Shown here piece by piece: positions 23,301 to 28,074 of a stretch of DNA of 28,074 bases. The first letter of the stretch is position 1; every line of letters begins with the position of its first letter. Under the pieces are notes generated by a model that was not told the origin of the DNA, made no database searches, and was given only the letters and a program-made list of their open reading frames with translations. Source of the DNA: Saccoglossus kowalevskii (taxonomy: Eukaryota; Hemichordata; Enteropneusta; Harrimaniidae); NCBI RefSeq assembly GCF_000003605.2, contig NW_003141317.1:265191-293264 (forward strand), read 5' to 3'. The position numbers and the translations under genes were made by a program.

Positions 23301-26300
23301 AGAATACACTGAATACAGCAATACATGTTAGTTTTGACACAGTAGCAGATTAGTAATTAAAAGGTAACATGCTTGCTTCAATGTGCAGAGTCACTAGTAA
23401 TGTTAAGGAATTACAGAGTTACTGCAGAGAATATAGAGTTTTGAAGAATTACAGCATGATGTGGAGCGGGGGGAGGGGAGGGGGTCAAATCAGCTGAGAG
23501 TACATGCCTACCTCCTTTTTGATATCCTGGCCAGAAAGCATGCGGAAAAGATAGAGGAATTAATACAGCATTCAAGATATTGGTGCTAGAAGTAGCATCA
23601 TTGACAAGTCACAGAATCGAAGAATGAGAATTAGAAATACAGAAACTGTACAAGCATAAGGTATCCAAGCTTTATTAATGCTTTTTTAAAAGTTTTTGTT
23701 ATCTTGATAATAAAATGTAACTGTCTGTACTTTTATCAGTTTATATTACATATAGGTAAATTGATTTTTATCACCAGTTCCCTTTTTTCATCACAAATTC
23801 AAACAAGCAGCCTATCGACTGAGATAGCTCCGCTGTTAGCAATGCACATTTCAATTAAAGAACTGAAGACATCATTAGAAAATGAACAATATGAATAGTA
23901 TCAAAGCAATCGGACTTGCAGTTTTTAACAAGAAGTCGAAAATATCACTTTTTACCAAAAATTACAAAAATATTCACCAAAATAAATTAATTAGAGAATT
24001 GAAGATATCATCACAAAATGGACAAATCTGAGAGAGGTCCACATGTAGTACCTATATACACAATGTAAGTAATATCAAAGCAATCGGACTTGCAGATTTT
24101 AACAAGAAGTCGAAAATATCACTTTTTACCAAAAATATTCACCAAAATTAGAGAACTGAAGATATCATCACAAAATGAGCAAATCTGAGAAAGGTCTACA
24201 TGTAGTATCTATATATGTAATATCAAAGCAATTGAACTATTGGTTTTTAACAAGAAGTCGAAAATATCACTTTTTACCAAAAATGACAAAAATATTCACC
24301 AAAATTAGAGAATTGAAGATATCATCACGAAATGAACAAATCTGAGAGAGGTTCACATGTAGTACCTATATATGTAGTATCAAAGCAATTGCACTTGCGG
24401 TTTTTAACAAGAAGTCGAAAATATCACTTTTTACCAAAAATGACAAAAATATTCACCAAAATTAGAGAATTGAAGATATTAACATGAAATGAACAAACCT
24501 AAGAGAGGTCTACCCAAGGTACATATACACCAAGTATCAAAGCATTCAGGCTTGTAGTTTTCAAGAAGAAGTCGAAAAAGTAAAACATTGACACGAACGA
24601 CGACGACGACGGACAATCACTCATATGATAAGCTCCGCTCAACAAAGTCGACAGCGGAGCTAAAAAAGTGCAGAACAATTTGAGTGAGAATGTTTGGTGG
24701 TGAAACAGTTAAATACTGTAATATGTACCGTAGTTTCACATTTTAGTCAAAATGGAACAAAAATTAACCATATACAAAATCTACTTTATATTTTAGTAGC
24801 AAAAATGATTATCTGGTGAATACATAAACAGCTTTGGAAAGTTTAACTACGTTTTTAAAAGTATTGAAAAAAAAATTTGATTTGTATACTTCTGAAATCG
24901 TCATAAATTATTGAAAAACCAGATAGCATCTCACTCAACCACGTCTATATCTACTTACACTTGGCCCTCCTAATAAAAAGTTGGCAGTGACATAGTCTGT
25001 GGGCGGTAGTTCCGGAACATCTCGTTTACCCAATGCCATACTGCAGATGAAAGTCATGTGCGTCTCAGTACCGAATACATGCATCGGCACACCTAGATTC
25101 TGACCTGATAACAAACAAAAAAATAGTTTTATCATACAATTTGGGCTTGAAATTCAAGTAACATTGCTGTGATAAGCAACAATAGAGAATAAACATACAC
25201 AAAGTACCAGTATTACTTTGAACCTTTTCACCACCAGATTTTCACACAAAAAATTACACAGCACTTTTCTCTATTCTTCAATATTTCTGGAAATGAATTT
25301 TGGAGTCAATTAACAAAATTTGAATCAATTTTCAGTTTTTACTTCAAAAAAAAAATTTGCTAATTTTGTTCTTCTGAAGGAAAGACTATTGAGGGAACTA
25401 TTTTGTGATGAAAAGAGGGCACTGGTGGTGAAAAGGTTGAGGAAATATGTTAGCACAGCATTGTCTGTCACATTCATTATAATATTTGTGTAATTTTGTT
25501 GTTGGTTCAGTTGTCTCAAGAATAACTTAGAATATTATGTTCAAAATGACAACTAGCATCATGGGACATTTCTAGTAATTTGCCATAATTCGGGATGTAA
25601 AACATTCTGACCCTTCGTCTGAAATGATTCAACAAAATTAAGAGATTTTGCAAAAATATCCGCAAATTAGTGATGTCTGGCGAGCATCTGAATCATAGAT
25701 AGTTTATTTACAAACGCAATATATATTTATCATTCTCATCCTTCCTCCACCTCCTCTTCCACGTCCTTATCTTACCTAACTCTCTCATAACTCTGAGGCC
25801 TTCCTGGTAGTTAGGTCCTCCTCTTCTCACATACACAGATGCATTGACATCTTTCAGTTTTTGTTGATATTCCTTGAGCGCCCTCACAATACCCTATAGA
25901 TCACAAATTACAATATCAATTTCATTTATCTAATAAAATAAGTGTGTGCAGCACTTTTTTTTTTTTTTATTTGTACTGAAAAAAATTTTGTTTTCCTTCT
26001 CTGGATCATACTGCTATAGACATGCCAGCCTGGCATGAAGAGTGTAAATTACTGTTTTAGTACTGGTGGTTTGCATTTACAGTGAAACTGTTAGCGATGA
26101 CACAGTAACCCTCACCAACCATGCCAGGAATTACAATACTACATTTAGTAGCAACAAATTATTTGTATTGATGATGACATAGTCCCTGTCACTATTTTTC
26201 TTAAAATAACAACCAATGTTCTTTGATCGTCATGCAGTGTGTGCATAAATTTGGTGTAAATAAACAAGGTATTTTACATATGTGGTACGTGTCGCAGATG

Positions 26301-27946
26301 AACACATCACACAGAATATAGCGTGAAGTCTCTGGCATATTTAATTAGACTCAAACTAAATTTAGTAAAAAAATGGTAAGCTGACCCAACCATTTTCGGT
26401 TGACAGAAAACTTTCAAGTCATTATCAATTATTTCTTTGACATGCTGGTTTTGATCGTAACAAACACTATTAATTTGGTTTCTTGCCTTGAATGTGGCCG
26501 CTACATTAGTAAAGTTTGCAATACCACCACCGATAATTAGGATCTTTTCTCCTGATGGATGCGGCCGTCTGGTCATCAGTCCAAGTACTGTTTTGGCGTA
26601 CTCATAAGTCTGTTGTTCACTGGGAGCGCCAGAATATTCTCCATAATTTGCCAGTTCACTAGCACCACCCAAGTCACAAATTGTGTCACTGGAAAATATT
26701 CAATATTATACATCTGACACCAAAACAATGAAAAAATGTCATATGAACGTTAGAAAATGAAAGTGTTGTAATATCCTCCTTATTTAGAAATTGTGCATCT
26801 CCTTTATGTCACATTTCGCTTTTCTTTGTTTACATCACAGAAACACTATCAGCACAAGATAGAAATATAATCTTGACACTGAACAGGAGCGTTTGCAAGG
26901 CAAAAAACAATCTTTGTTTCCATGAAATACACATGTCAAACAAATTCAGTATCTTCATATGTTAATTCAGTCACATATACATGTATTAACATAAAGTACA
27001 TGTCAAATAATTCTGTTTATTTGCATATGTAAATTCTGTTTATTTGCATATGTAAATTCAGTTAATTTGCATATGTAAATTCAGTCATATATACACATAT
27101 ATATATATCAAATTTAAATACACATTTTAAACCAATTCAGTTCATTTGCAAAGAATTAAATAATACGGATAATTGTGTTGAAGAGTTTAAGAGCATACAC
27201 ACACCTATAAATTACAGAAGCACCACCTCCAGCCACCATGGTCCATATACGACCATTAGGGTTAAGTATCGTCAATTTTAAAGATGCGCCACTTTTGGCA
27301 TCTAGATCAGCAATGTACGCTTCCTTAGAAAGAAAGTGACAGAAAAAATTAATTAAATAACTGCTTAAATAATAAATTTGGTATTAAAGTTAAAAATAAC
27401 AATTTCTGTTATTTAATAATGTGATTTATTTTGACAAATAAAGGGTAAATTATATCATTTTTCAGTGAAAAGCGTAAATTTAATACATAAATATACTTGC
27501 ATGAAAAATGTATATCGAGTATTAATATGTGTTGAAAAGATATTTTGTAGTTTTTAAGTCTTGTTGCACATCATCAAGTTTGCTTTTTGTTCAATGATGT
27601 AAAACACTAATTATGCGAGAGACAATTTTTTTTTTGTAGCAGTGAAAATTATTCTGGGGTCTCACAACATGGAGTCCAGTGATTTTGGCAAAATTGTACA
27701 ATTCTGAAATCAGACAAATTTCTAGCAGTGAAAATTAAACAGTACGGTTAATGGTGTACAGGAACATAATACTTTGTGTTGTTATCCCACAATAGGTGGG
27801 AAGGTGTATACTCCTTACCTCTGGAAATGCTTCTCTTCCAAATGGTGGTGGGAATGTGATGTCTCCCCATTTGACCTTACAAATGAACTCTGCAGTTTGG
27901 TCCAGTTTAGCCGCCAAGTCCAGCACATAGATCTTATCGGTGACCA
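5255..27946 (-). CDS. ACLY: ATP-citrate lyase gene, 5'-truncated by window edge (21 coding exons)
   Basis: ATP-citrate lyase is a cytosolic homotetramer that converts citrate, CoA and ATP to acetyl-CoA, oxaloacetate, ADP and phosphate, feeding fatty-acid and sterol synthesis and protein acetylation. The spliced exons total 2663 nt: 2 nt of a split codon, 886 residues and a TAA stop. They match the animal enzyme without gaps in domain order: ATP-grasp end, citrate-binding segment, Ser/Thr/Ala-rich linker, CoA-binding segment, phospho-histidine loop ([10 protein letters not shown]), then the citrate-synthase-like lyase module ([21 protein letters not shown]). Every junction keeps phase. Nineteen introns are GT-AG and one is GC-AG; sizes run from 90 to 3054 nt. 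The first ~215 residues lie beyond the right edge. No frameshift or internal stop was seen, so the gene looks functional. Identity is near certain; exact ends of the transcript are not visible. Confidence 0.97.
5481..5557 (-). CDS. ACLY: ACLY window exon 20: [16 protein letters not shown] segment
   Basis: The acceptor is GTCCACTGCAG|TGA and the donor TTCATTG|gtgagt. It encodes [20 protein letters not shown] then SMGFI and the first base of Gly. GALNG[13 protein letters not shown] is near invariant in animals; its end is in the last exon. Confidence 0.96.
5708..5790 (-). CDS. ACLY: ACLY window exon 19: [13 protein letters not shown] segment
   Basis: The acceptor is AACTTTACAG|AAA and the donor ACAAA|gtaagt. 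It encodes [20 protein letters not shown] then RNCGCFT and a split Asn. [10 protein letters not shown]-x-IG is a strongly conserved motif of the lyase active-site region. Confidence 0.96.
5881..5994 (-). CDS. ACLY: ACLY window exon 18: NNPDMRV...ATPLLDYA segment
   Basis: The acceptor is TTTCATCAG|ATC and the donor CTAAG|gtaaga. It encodes 38 codons, [20 protein letters not shown] then [21 protein letters not shown]-x-RV and TPLLDYA are conserved in the lyase module. A 3 kb intron separates it from the previous exon. Confidence 0.96.
6314..6590 (-). mobile_element. tRNA-derived SINE
   Basis: On the minus strand, GGTAGCATCGTGGTTG (complement of 6573-6588) resembles a pol III A box. GAGTTCAAATC (complement of 6534-6544), about 35 nt later, resembles a B box, as in a tRNA head with GTCGCATCAGACTCATGATC between them. 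A GC-richer body continues toward lower coordinates. The 3' limit near 6314 is estimated from the composition change. The open frames seen here are not protein genes. Confidence 0.65.
6793..7292 (+). mobile_element. pearl/Helentron-associated-like element, copy 1
   Basis: The inverted repeat AGCTCCGCTGT (6817-6827) pairs with ACAGCGGAGCT (7280-7290). A conserved flank (AACAAGCAGCC) lies to its left. The 3' end forms a hairpin (AGCTCCGCT-CGAC / GTCG-AC-AGCGGAGCT) and finishes CTAA. The interior holds about two and a half core repeats anchored by ATCAAAGCA-like sequence (6888, 6991, 7149). Subterminal inverted repeats, internal tandem repeats and a 3' hairpin fit the Helentron-associated 'pearl' class. 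No coding capacity. Confidence 0.7.
8290..8412 (+). mobile_element. pearl-like element, copy 2 (3'-truncated)
   Basis: It shares the 5' end with copies 1 and 3 (CAGCTGAGATAGCTCCGCTG, then TTAGCAATGCACATTTCAAT). It keeps GAACAAATCTAAGAGAGGTC and one ATCAAAGCAAT anchor, then stops matching. The 3' hairpin and right inverted repeat are absent. Confidence 0.7.
8845..8955. repeat. 26-bp minisatellite, four units, with TTGACCT in each
   Basis: Units beginning CCTTCAGCATTCAAAG run 8845-8870 and 8871-8896. Shorter variants run 8897-8921 and 8922-8945, with a decayed fifth. TTGACCT recurs at 8867, 8893, 8918 and 8942. Confidence 0.9.
9049..9192 (-). CDS. ACLY: ACLY window exon 17: [11 protein letters not shown]...MGIGHRVKS segment
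   Basis: The acceptor is TTGTTACCAG|GGT and the donor AATCA|gtaagt. It encodes 48 codons, [20 protein letters not shown], then [20 protein letters not shown] and [15 protein letters not shown] and GIGHRVK are signature motifs of the citrate-synthase fold, where GHRV-K lines the CoA/citrate site. Confidence 0.97.
9193..10408. other. ACLY intron (1216 nt)
   Basis: A GC-richer patch at about 9530-9720 (CACCTGGGGGCAGAGGGGCC, CCCGGGAGGGAGG) in otherwise AT-rich DNA is probably a decayed mobile-element fragment. Nothing else is recognisable. Confidence 0.5.
10409..10559 (-). CDS. ACLY: ACLY window exon 16: lyase active-site segment [12 protein letters not shown]
   Basis: The acceptor is TATTTTTTAG|ATT and the donor ACCATT|gtaagt. 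It completes Arg and encodes [20 protein letters not shown], then [20 protein letters not shown] and [10 protein letters not shown]. The [14 protein letters not shown] motif is the citrate-synthase-fold active-site segment of the citryl-CoA lyase module. It is the first exon after the minisatellite-filled intron, and its phase confirms the donor at 12767. Confidence 0.96.
10786..12790 (-). repeat. 41-bp minisatellite copied from an exon-intron boundary, ~48 units
   Basis: A tandem array with a 41-bp period fills about 90% of the 2207-nt intron 10560-12766. On the coding strand each unit contains TTACTGTGGTTTCAG, AGAAG, then a donor-like GTGAGTTGAGGTGTAC. The right-most unit is the real end of the ACLY exon: the last 34 exon bases (from GAGGTGTTCTTAG to AGAAG) plus seven intron bases make one full period. 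The exon differs from the usual unit at only two positions. Variants include donor forms GTGAATT, GCGAGTT (near 11005, 11168, 11209, 11372) and GCAAGTT (near 12028), plus short deletions (near 11840 and 12165). Units sharing rare changes recur, showing larger block duplications. Confidence 0.97.
12767..12921 (-). CDS. ACLY: ACLY window exon 15: [17 protein letters not shown]; 3' end is source of the minisatellite
   Basis: The acceptor is ATTTATCAG|GAA and the donor CAGAGAAG|gtgagt. It encodes [20 protein letters not shown], then [31 protein letters not shown] and a split Arg. These are highly conserved in animal ACLY (start of the lyase module). The frame reads straight into TGA across the donor (AGA AGg tga), so retained intron ends translation at once. 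The last 34 nt of this exon plus 7 nt of intron are repeated about 48 times downstream. Confidence 0.96.
12922..14007. other. ACLY intron (1086 nt)
   Basis: It holds a four-unit 11-bp tandem repeat (about 13848-13892) and a short inverted pair CTGATTGG/CCAATCAG near 13330-13374. A 76-codon frame here is driven by the repeat. Otherwise nothing is recognisable. Confidence 0.5.
13848..13892. repeat. 11-bp tandem repeat TTGTTGATTTA, four units
   Basis: Four near-perfect consecutive copies, seen directly. Confidence 0.9.
14008..14101 (-). CDS. ACLY: ACLY window exon 14: [13 protein letters not shown] segment
   Basis: The acceptor is TTTTATTAG|GGA and the donor CAAGG|gtatgt. It encodes [20 protein letters not shown] then [11 protein letters not shown]. 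The PPPTVPMDY-x-WAR motif links the synthetase part to the citrate-synthase-like lyase module. An upstream open frame of intron sequence is not coding. Confidence 0.95.
15100..15450. other. assembly gap (351 N)
   Basis: Unbroken N. Open frames spanning it are artefacts. No exon is missing here: the exons on either side join in the Lys codon AA|G with continuous family alignment. Confidence 0.99.
15923..16063. mobile_element. foldback element, ~68-bp imperfect arms with 5-nt loop
   Basis: The left arm (15923-15990, starting GCAATAACCCCCACC) is the imperfect reverse complement of the right arm (15996-16063, ending GGCGGGGGTTATTGC). By eye about 60 of 68 positions pair around CTGCG. Shared landmarks are GGTATACCAC, ATATTGCACAATTCAC and CATATATGCAC. 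No coding capacity; typical of a foldback/MITE. Confidence 0.85.
16196..16323 (-). CDS. ACLY: ACLY window exon 13: phospho-histidine loop [10 protein letters not shown]
   Basis: The acceptor is TTTATCAG|GTT and the donor ATAAA|gtaagg. The exon opens [20 protein letters not shown]. The His of FGHAGA is the catalytic histidine that is transiently phosphorylated in the family (His760 in the human enzyme). It is followed by the conserved [10 protein letters not shown]. The final Lys codon is split AA|G. Confidence 0.96.
16324..16688. other. ACLY intron (365 nt)
   Basis: Nothing recognisable beyond AT-rich sequence and a T run near 16565. Confidence 0.6.
16689..16799 (-). CDS. ACLY: ACLY window exon 12: [15 protein letters not shown] segment
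   Basis: The acceptor is TTCAATACAG|GTG and the donor CAGAG|gtgagg. It encodes 37 codons, [20 protein letters not shown] then [24 protein letters not shown]-x-MF-SE leads directly into the phospho-histidine loop. Confidence 0.96.
16800..17114. other. ACLY intron (315 nt)
   Basis: Nothing recognisable. Confidence 0.6.
17115..17196 (-). CDS. ACLY: ACLY window exon 11: DHVLRYQ...LLGE segment
   Basis: This short 82-nt exon lies between TTAATTTCAG and GGAGAA|gtaagt. It completes the split Arg and encodes [20 protein letters not shown] then MIVLLGE. The YPG and LGE-V/I-GG motifs (the latter finished in the next exon) are conserved in the family. Confidence 0.95.
17648..17659 (+). promoter_or_regulatory. 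CTCF-like motif ACACTAGAGGGC
   Basis: Eleven of twelve positions fit the bilaterian CTCF core CCASYAGRKGGC; only the first base differs. The same string also occurs inside mobile elements in invertebrates, so function is unproven. Confidence 0.3.
17991..18002. promoter_or_regulatory. palindromic E-box GGTCACGTGACC
   Basis: A perfect 12-bp palindrome with a CACGTG core, the class bound by USF, MITF/TFE and related bHLH-ZIP factors. A second CACGTG is at 23008-23013. Motif match only. Confidence 0.3.
19276..19472 (-). CDS. ACLY: ACLY window exon 10: [15 protein letters not shown] segment
   Basis: The acceptor is TTTTGGACAG|GTT and the donor GATAG|gtaagt. The 65 codons include [40 protein letters not shown] and [11 protein letters not shown], with a split Arg. 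The SRSGG loop and GVAIGGD are hallmark motifs of the ligase part of ATP-citrate lyase and succinyl-CoA synthetase alpha. Confidence 0.97.
19473..20228. other. ACLY intron (756 nt)
   Basis: Nothing recognisable; a short minus frame (19978-20187) has no family features. Confidence 0.6.
20229..20333 (-). CDS. ACLY: ACLY window exon 9: IAEGIPE...IIGPAT segment
   Basis: The acceptor is CCTCTGTAG|ATT and the donor GCCACT|gtgagt. It encodes exactly 35 codons, [20 protein letters not shown] then [21 protein letters not shown] and IIGPATVGG are conserved motifs of the succinyl-CoA synthetase alpha fold; the VGG part begins the next exon. Confidence 0.96.
20449..20617 (-). CDS. ACLY: ACLY window exon 8: GHKEILIP...NFASLRSAY segment
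   Basis: The acceptor is ATATTATCAG|CGG and the donor CCACAG|gtgcgt. The 56 codons include [39 protein letters not shown] and MQFPQ. The NFASLRSAY stretch belongs to the CoA-binding Rossmann-like domain. The exon is phase-consistent on both sides. Confidence 0.96.
20618..21077. other. ACLY intron (460 nt)
   Basis: Nothing recognisable. Confidence 0.6.
21078..21184 (-). CDS. ACLY: ACLY window exon 7: [19 protein letters not shown] segment
   Basis: The acceptor is CTACCCAG|GCT and the donor ATTCAG|gtaatt. It encodes [20 protein letters not shown], then [15 protein letters not shown] and a split Ser. This starts the succinyl-CoA-synthetase alpha-like, CoA-binding half of the enzyme. GMQ[12 protein letters not shown] is near invariant in animals. 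Confidence 0.96.
21185..21793. other. ACLY intron (609 nt)
   Basis: Nothing recognisable. The 73-codon plus frame at 21383-21604 lacks support. Confidence 0.6.
21794..21937 (-). CDS. ACLY: ACLY window exon 6: regulatory linker with RTSSL phosphosite
   Basis: The acceptor is GGTTCACAG|TCG and the donor ACAAAG|gtatgt. The 48 codons encode a low-complexity linker rich in Ser, Thr and Ala ([15 protein letters not shown], then [11 protein letters not shown]) and end in PLFSKHTK, the conserved start of the second half of the enzyme. In mammals the equivalent linker carries the Akt/PKA-phosphorylated serine in SRTASFS. Here SRTSSL keeps Arg at -3 to the second Ser, so regulation by a basophilic kinase is plausible by homology. 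The Ala run comes from a GCN trinucleotide tract (about 21836-21858 on the plus strand). Confidence 0.93.
23512..23526 (-). CDS. ACLY: possible 15-nt alternative microexon (DIKKE) in the ACLY linker
   Basis: Inside the 3 kb intron, TTTCTGGCCAG is followed by exactly 15 nt encoding DIKKE and then a donor, GAG|gtaggc. Both flanking exons join in phase 0, so inclusion would add five residues to the linker without shifting the frame. GCATG (RBFOX-type core) occurs 12 nt upstream of the exon and 5 nt into the donor side. A C-rich tract follows in the transcript (complement of 23468-23484). Animal ACLY is known to have a short alternatively spliced exon in this linker, though not at exactly this point. 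Signals this short can arise by chance. Confidence 0.35.
23803..24664 (+). mobile_element. pearl-like element, copy 3 (longest, five anchors)
   Basis: AGCTCCGCTGT (23826-23836) and ACAGCGGAGCT (24651-24661) bound an 836-bp element. Five ATCAAAGCA anchors near 23900, 24073, 24222, 24379 and 24536 give periods of about 174, 149, 157 and 157. An ACG run (24595-24612) and the 3' hairpin precede the end. It lies in the ACLY intron between the pre-linker and linker exons, antisense to the gene. Confidence 0.75.
24959..25104 (-). CDS. ACLY: ACLY window exon 5: [10 protein letters not shown] segment, before the linker
   Basis: After TTATCAG the split Gly is completed and the exon encodes [20 protein letters not shown], then [20 protein letters not shown] and NFLLGGPS. 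The donor is CCAAGT|gtaagt; using the GTG two bases earlier would break the phase of the next exon. VFGTETHMT marks the end of the first folded half of the enzyme; TANFLL is the last conserved stretch before the variable linker. Confidence 0.95.
25105..25775. other. ACLY intron (671 nt)
   Basis: Nothing recognisable; a 64-codon minus frame is AT-driven. Confidence 0.6.
25776..25893 (-). CDS. ACLY: ACLY window exon 4: [11 protein letters not shown] segment
   Basis: The acceptor is CTATAG|GGTATT and the donor GTTAG|gtaaga. It encodes [20 protein letters not shown], then [19 protein letters not shown] and the first base of a Gly codon. The double Arg and GGPNYQEGL motif are invariant in animal ATP-citrate lyases and lie near the citrate pocket. 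This exon pairs in phase 0 with the GC-donor exon upstream. Confidence 0.95.
25894..26486 (-). other. ACLY GC-AG intron (593 nt)
   Basis: On the coding strand the intron starts AAG|GCAAGA and ends CTATAG. Family alignment (ATFK then GIVRA) fixes both ends, and no GT near the donor keeps the frame. Apart from the 19-base repeat at 26281-26299 nothing else is recognised. Confidence 0.85.
26487..26688 (-). CDS. ACLY: ACLY window exon 3: citrate-binding segment, ends at a GC donor
   Basis: The exon opens TTTTCCAG|TGACAC, completing a split Ser, and encodes [20 protein letters not shown], then a segment with [19 protein letters not shown] and [20 protein letters not shown]. The GG-x-IANFTNVA loop is the region known from the family to contact citrate. 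The exon must end after AAG at 26487 because the next residues (GIVRA) start the following exon. The intron then begins GCAAGA rather than GT. Reading on from this exon quickly diverges from the family. Confidence 0.95.
26689..27204. other. ACLY intron (516 nt) with tandem ATTTGCAT sites
   Basis: Contains the 23-bp tandem repeat at about 27009-27080; otherwise nothing recognisable. Confidence 0.6.
27009..27080. repeat. 23-bp tandem repeat, three units, each with an ATTTGCAT octamer
   Basis: ATTTGCAT occurs at 27019-27026, 27042-27049 and 27065-27072, exactly 23 bp apart, within units of the form TTATTTGCATATGTAAATTC. Confidence 0.9.
27205..27323 (-). CDS. ACLY: ACLY window exon 2: glycine-rich GGGASV segment
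   Basis: The acceptor is TTCTAAG|GAAGCG and the donor TATAG|gtgtgt. The 119 nt encode [20 protein letters not shown], then [19 protein letters not shown], with a Ser codon split AG|T. The [11 protein letters not shown] stretch is a strongly conserved glycine-rich loop of the succinyl-CoA-synthetase-like core. Phase 0 in, phase 2 out, matching its neighbours. Confidence 0.96.
27324..27818. other. ACLY intron (495 nt)
   Basis: Nothing recognisable. Confidence 0.6.
27819..27946 (-). CDS. ACLY: ACLY window exon 1: end of ATP-grasp region
   Basis: The exon starts after TTTCAG in the middle of a Val codon (G|TG) and ends CCA GAG|gtaagg in phase 0. It encodes [20 protein letters not shown] and continues through [20 protein letters not shown], matching the end of the ATP-grasp (succinyl-CoA synthetase beta-like) part of the animal enzyme, where the LDLAAK segment follows the EINPLVV motif. 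That motif must sit in the next exon to the right, outside the window. An open frame runs on past the donor, but the protein family match stops exactly at the splice site. Confidence 0.96.
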
Positions 27947-28074
27947 CTGAAATGAGAAGCGCACATGATGGTCAATTGAGACGAGTAGAATAATTAGTTT
28001 ATACTATGACATCAACAAGTCCATTTTATTGAGCCAAATGACCACTGAATGTCAATTAAAGATCGGTGAAACAC

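Larger units (their letters stand above)
21938..24958. other. ACLY intron (3021 nt) with candidate microexon and mobile element
   Basis: Holds the candidate microexon (23512-23526), a G-rich run (23468-23484) and element copy 3 (23803-24664). A 19-base string at 23021-23039 recurs with one change at 26281-26299. The rest is AT-rich and unrecognised. Confidence 0.6.

Noticed and set aside
24959-24962. Alternative donor two bases upstream (CCAA|gtgtaa) for the pre-linker exon
   Set aside because: It would break the phase with the linker exon; CCAAGT|gtaagt keeps it.

Overview
The window is AT-rich, intron-rich animal nuclear DNA. It carries one recognisable protein gene on the minus strand: the 3' four-fifths of ATP-citrate lyase (ACLY, the cytosolic enzyme that makes acetyl-CoA from citrate). 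I could place 21 coding exons between 27946 and 5255, all in consistent phase. Together they encode about 886 residues that align end to end with the animal enzyme from about residue 216 of the human protein to the C-terminus. The exons for the first ~215 residues lie beyond the right edge. No bacterial signals are present, and the other open frames are short and unsupported.

Right to left (5' to 3' of the gene): exons 1-5 of the window (27946-24959) cover the end of the ATP-grasp/succinyl-CoA-synthetase-like part and the citrate-binding part. One intron here has a GC donor. A 3 kb intron follows, holding a possible 15-nt microexon and a tandem-repeat mobile element. Exon 6 encodes the low-complexity phospho-regulated linker. 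Exons 7-13 encode the CoA-binding and phospho-histidine part, and exons 14-21 the citrate-synthase-like (citryl-CoA lyase) part. The stop codon is at 5257-5255, with a probable 3' UTR running to about 4600. From 4600 to 1 there is no recognisable gene, only repeats. An assembly gap of 351 N (15100-15450) lies inside one intron.

The most unusual structure is at 10786-12790. A 41-bp minisatellite of about 48 copies fills roughly 90% of the intron after the exon ending at 12767. Its unit is a copy of the exon-intron boundary itself: the last 34 coding bases plus the first 7 intron bases. The intron therefore opens with about 48 decoy splice donors, each paired with an acceptor-like sequence. The reading frame stops at TGA directly at the true junction, so any use of a decoy should truncate the protein before the lyase active site.

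Repeats suggest a marine invertebrate. Three related copies of a non-autonomous element (subterminal inverted repeats, 3' hairpin, variable number of ~157-bp core repeats) look like the Helentron-associated 'pearl' type known from bivalves. There is also a tRNA-derived SINE, a 141-bp foldback and several short tandem arrays. A mollusc or other lophotrochozoan is my guess; the sequence does not settle it.
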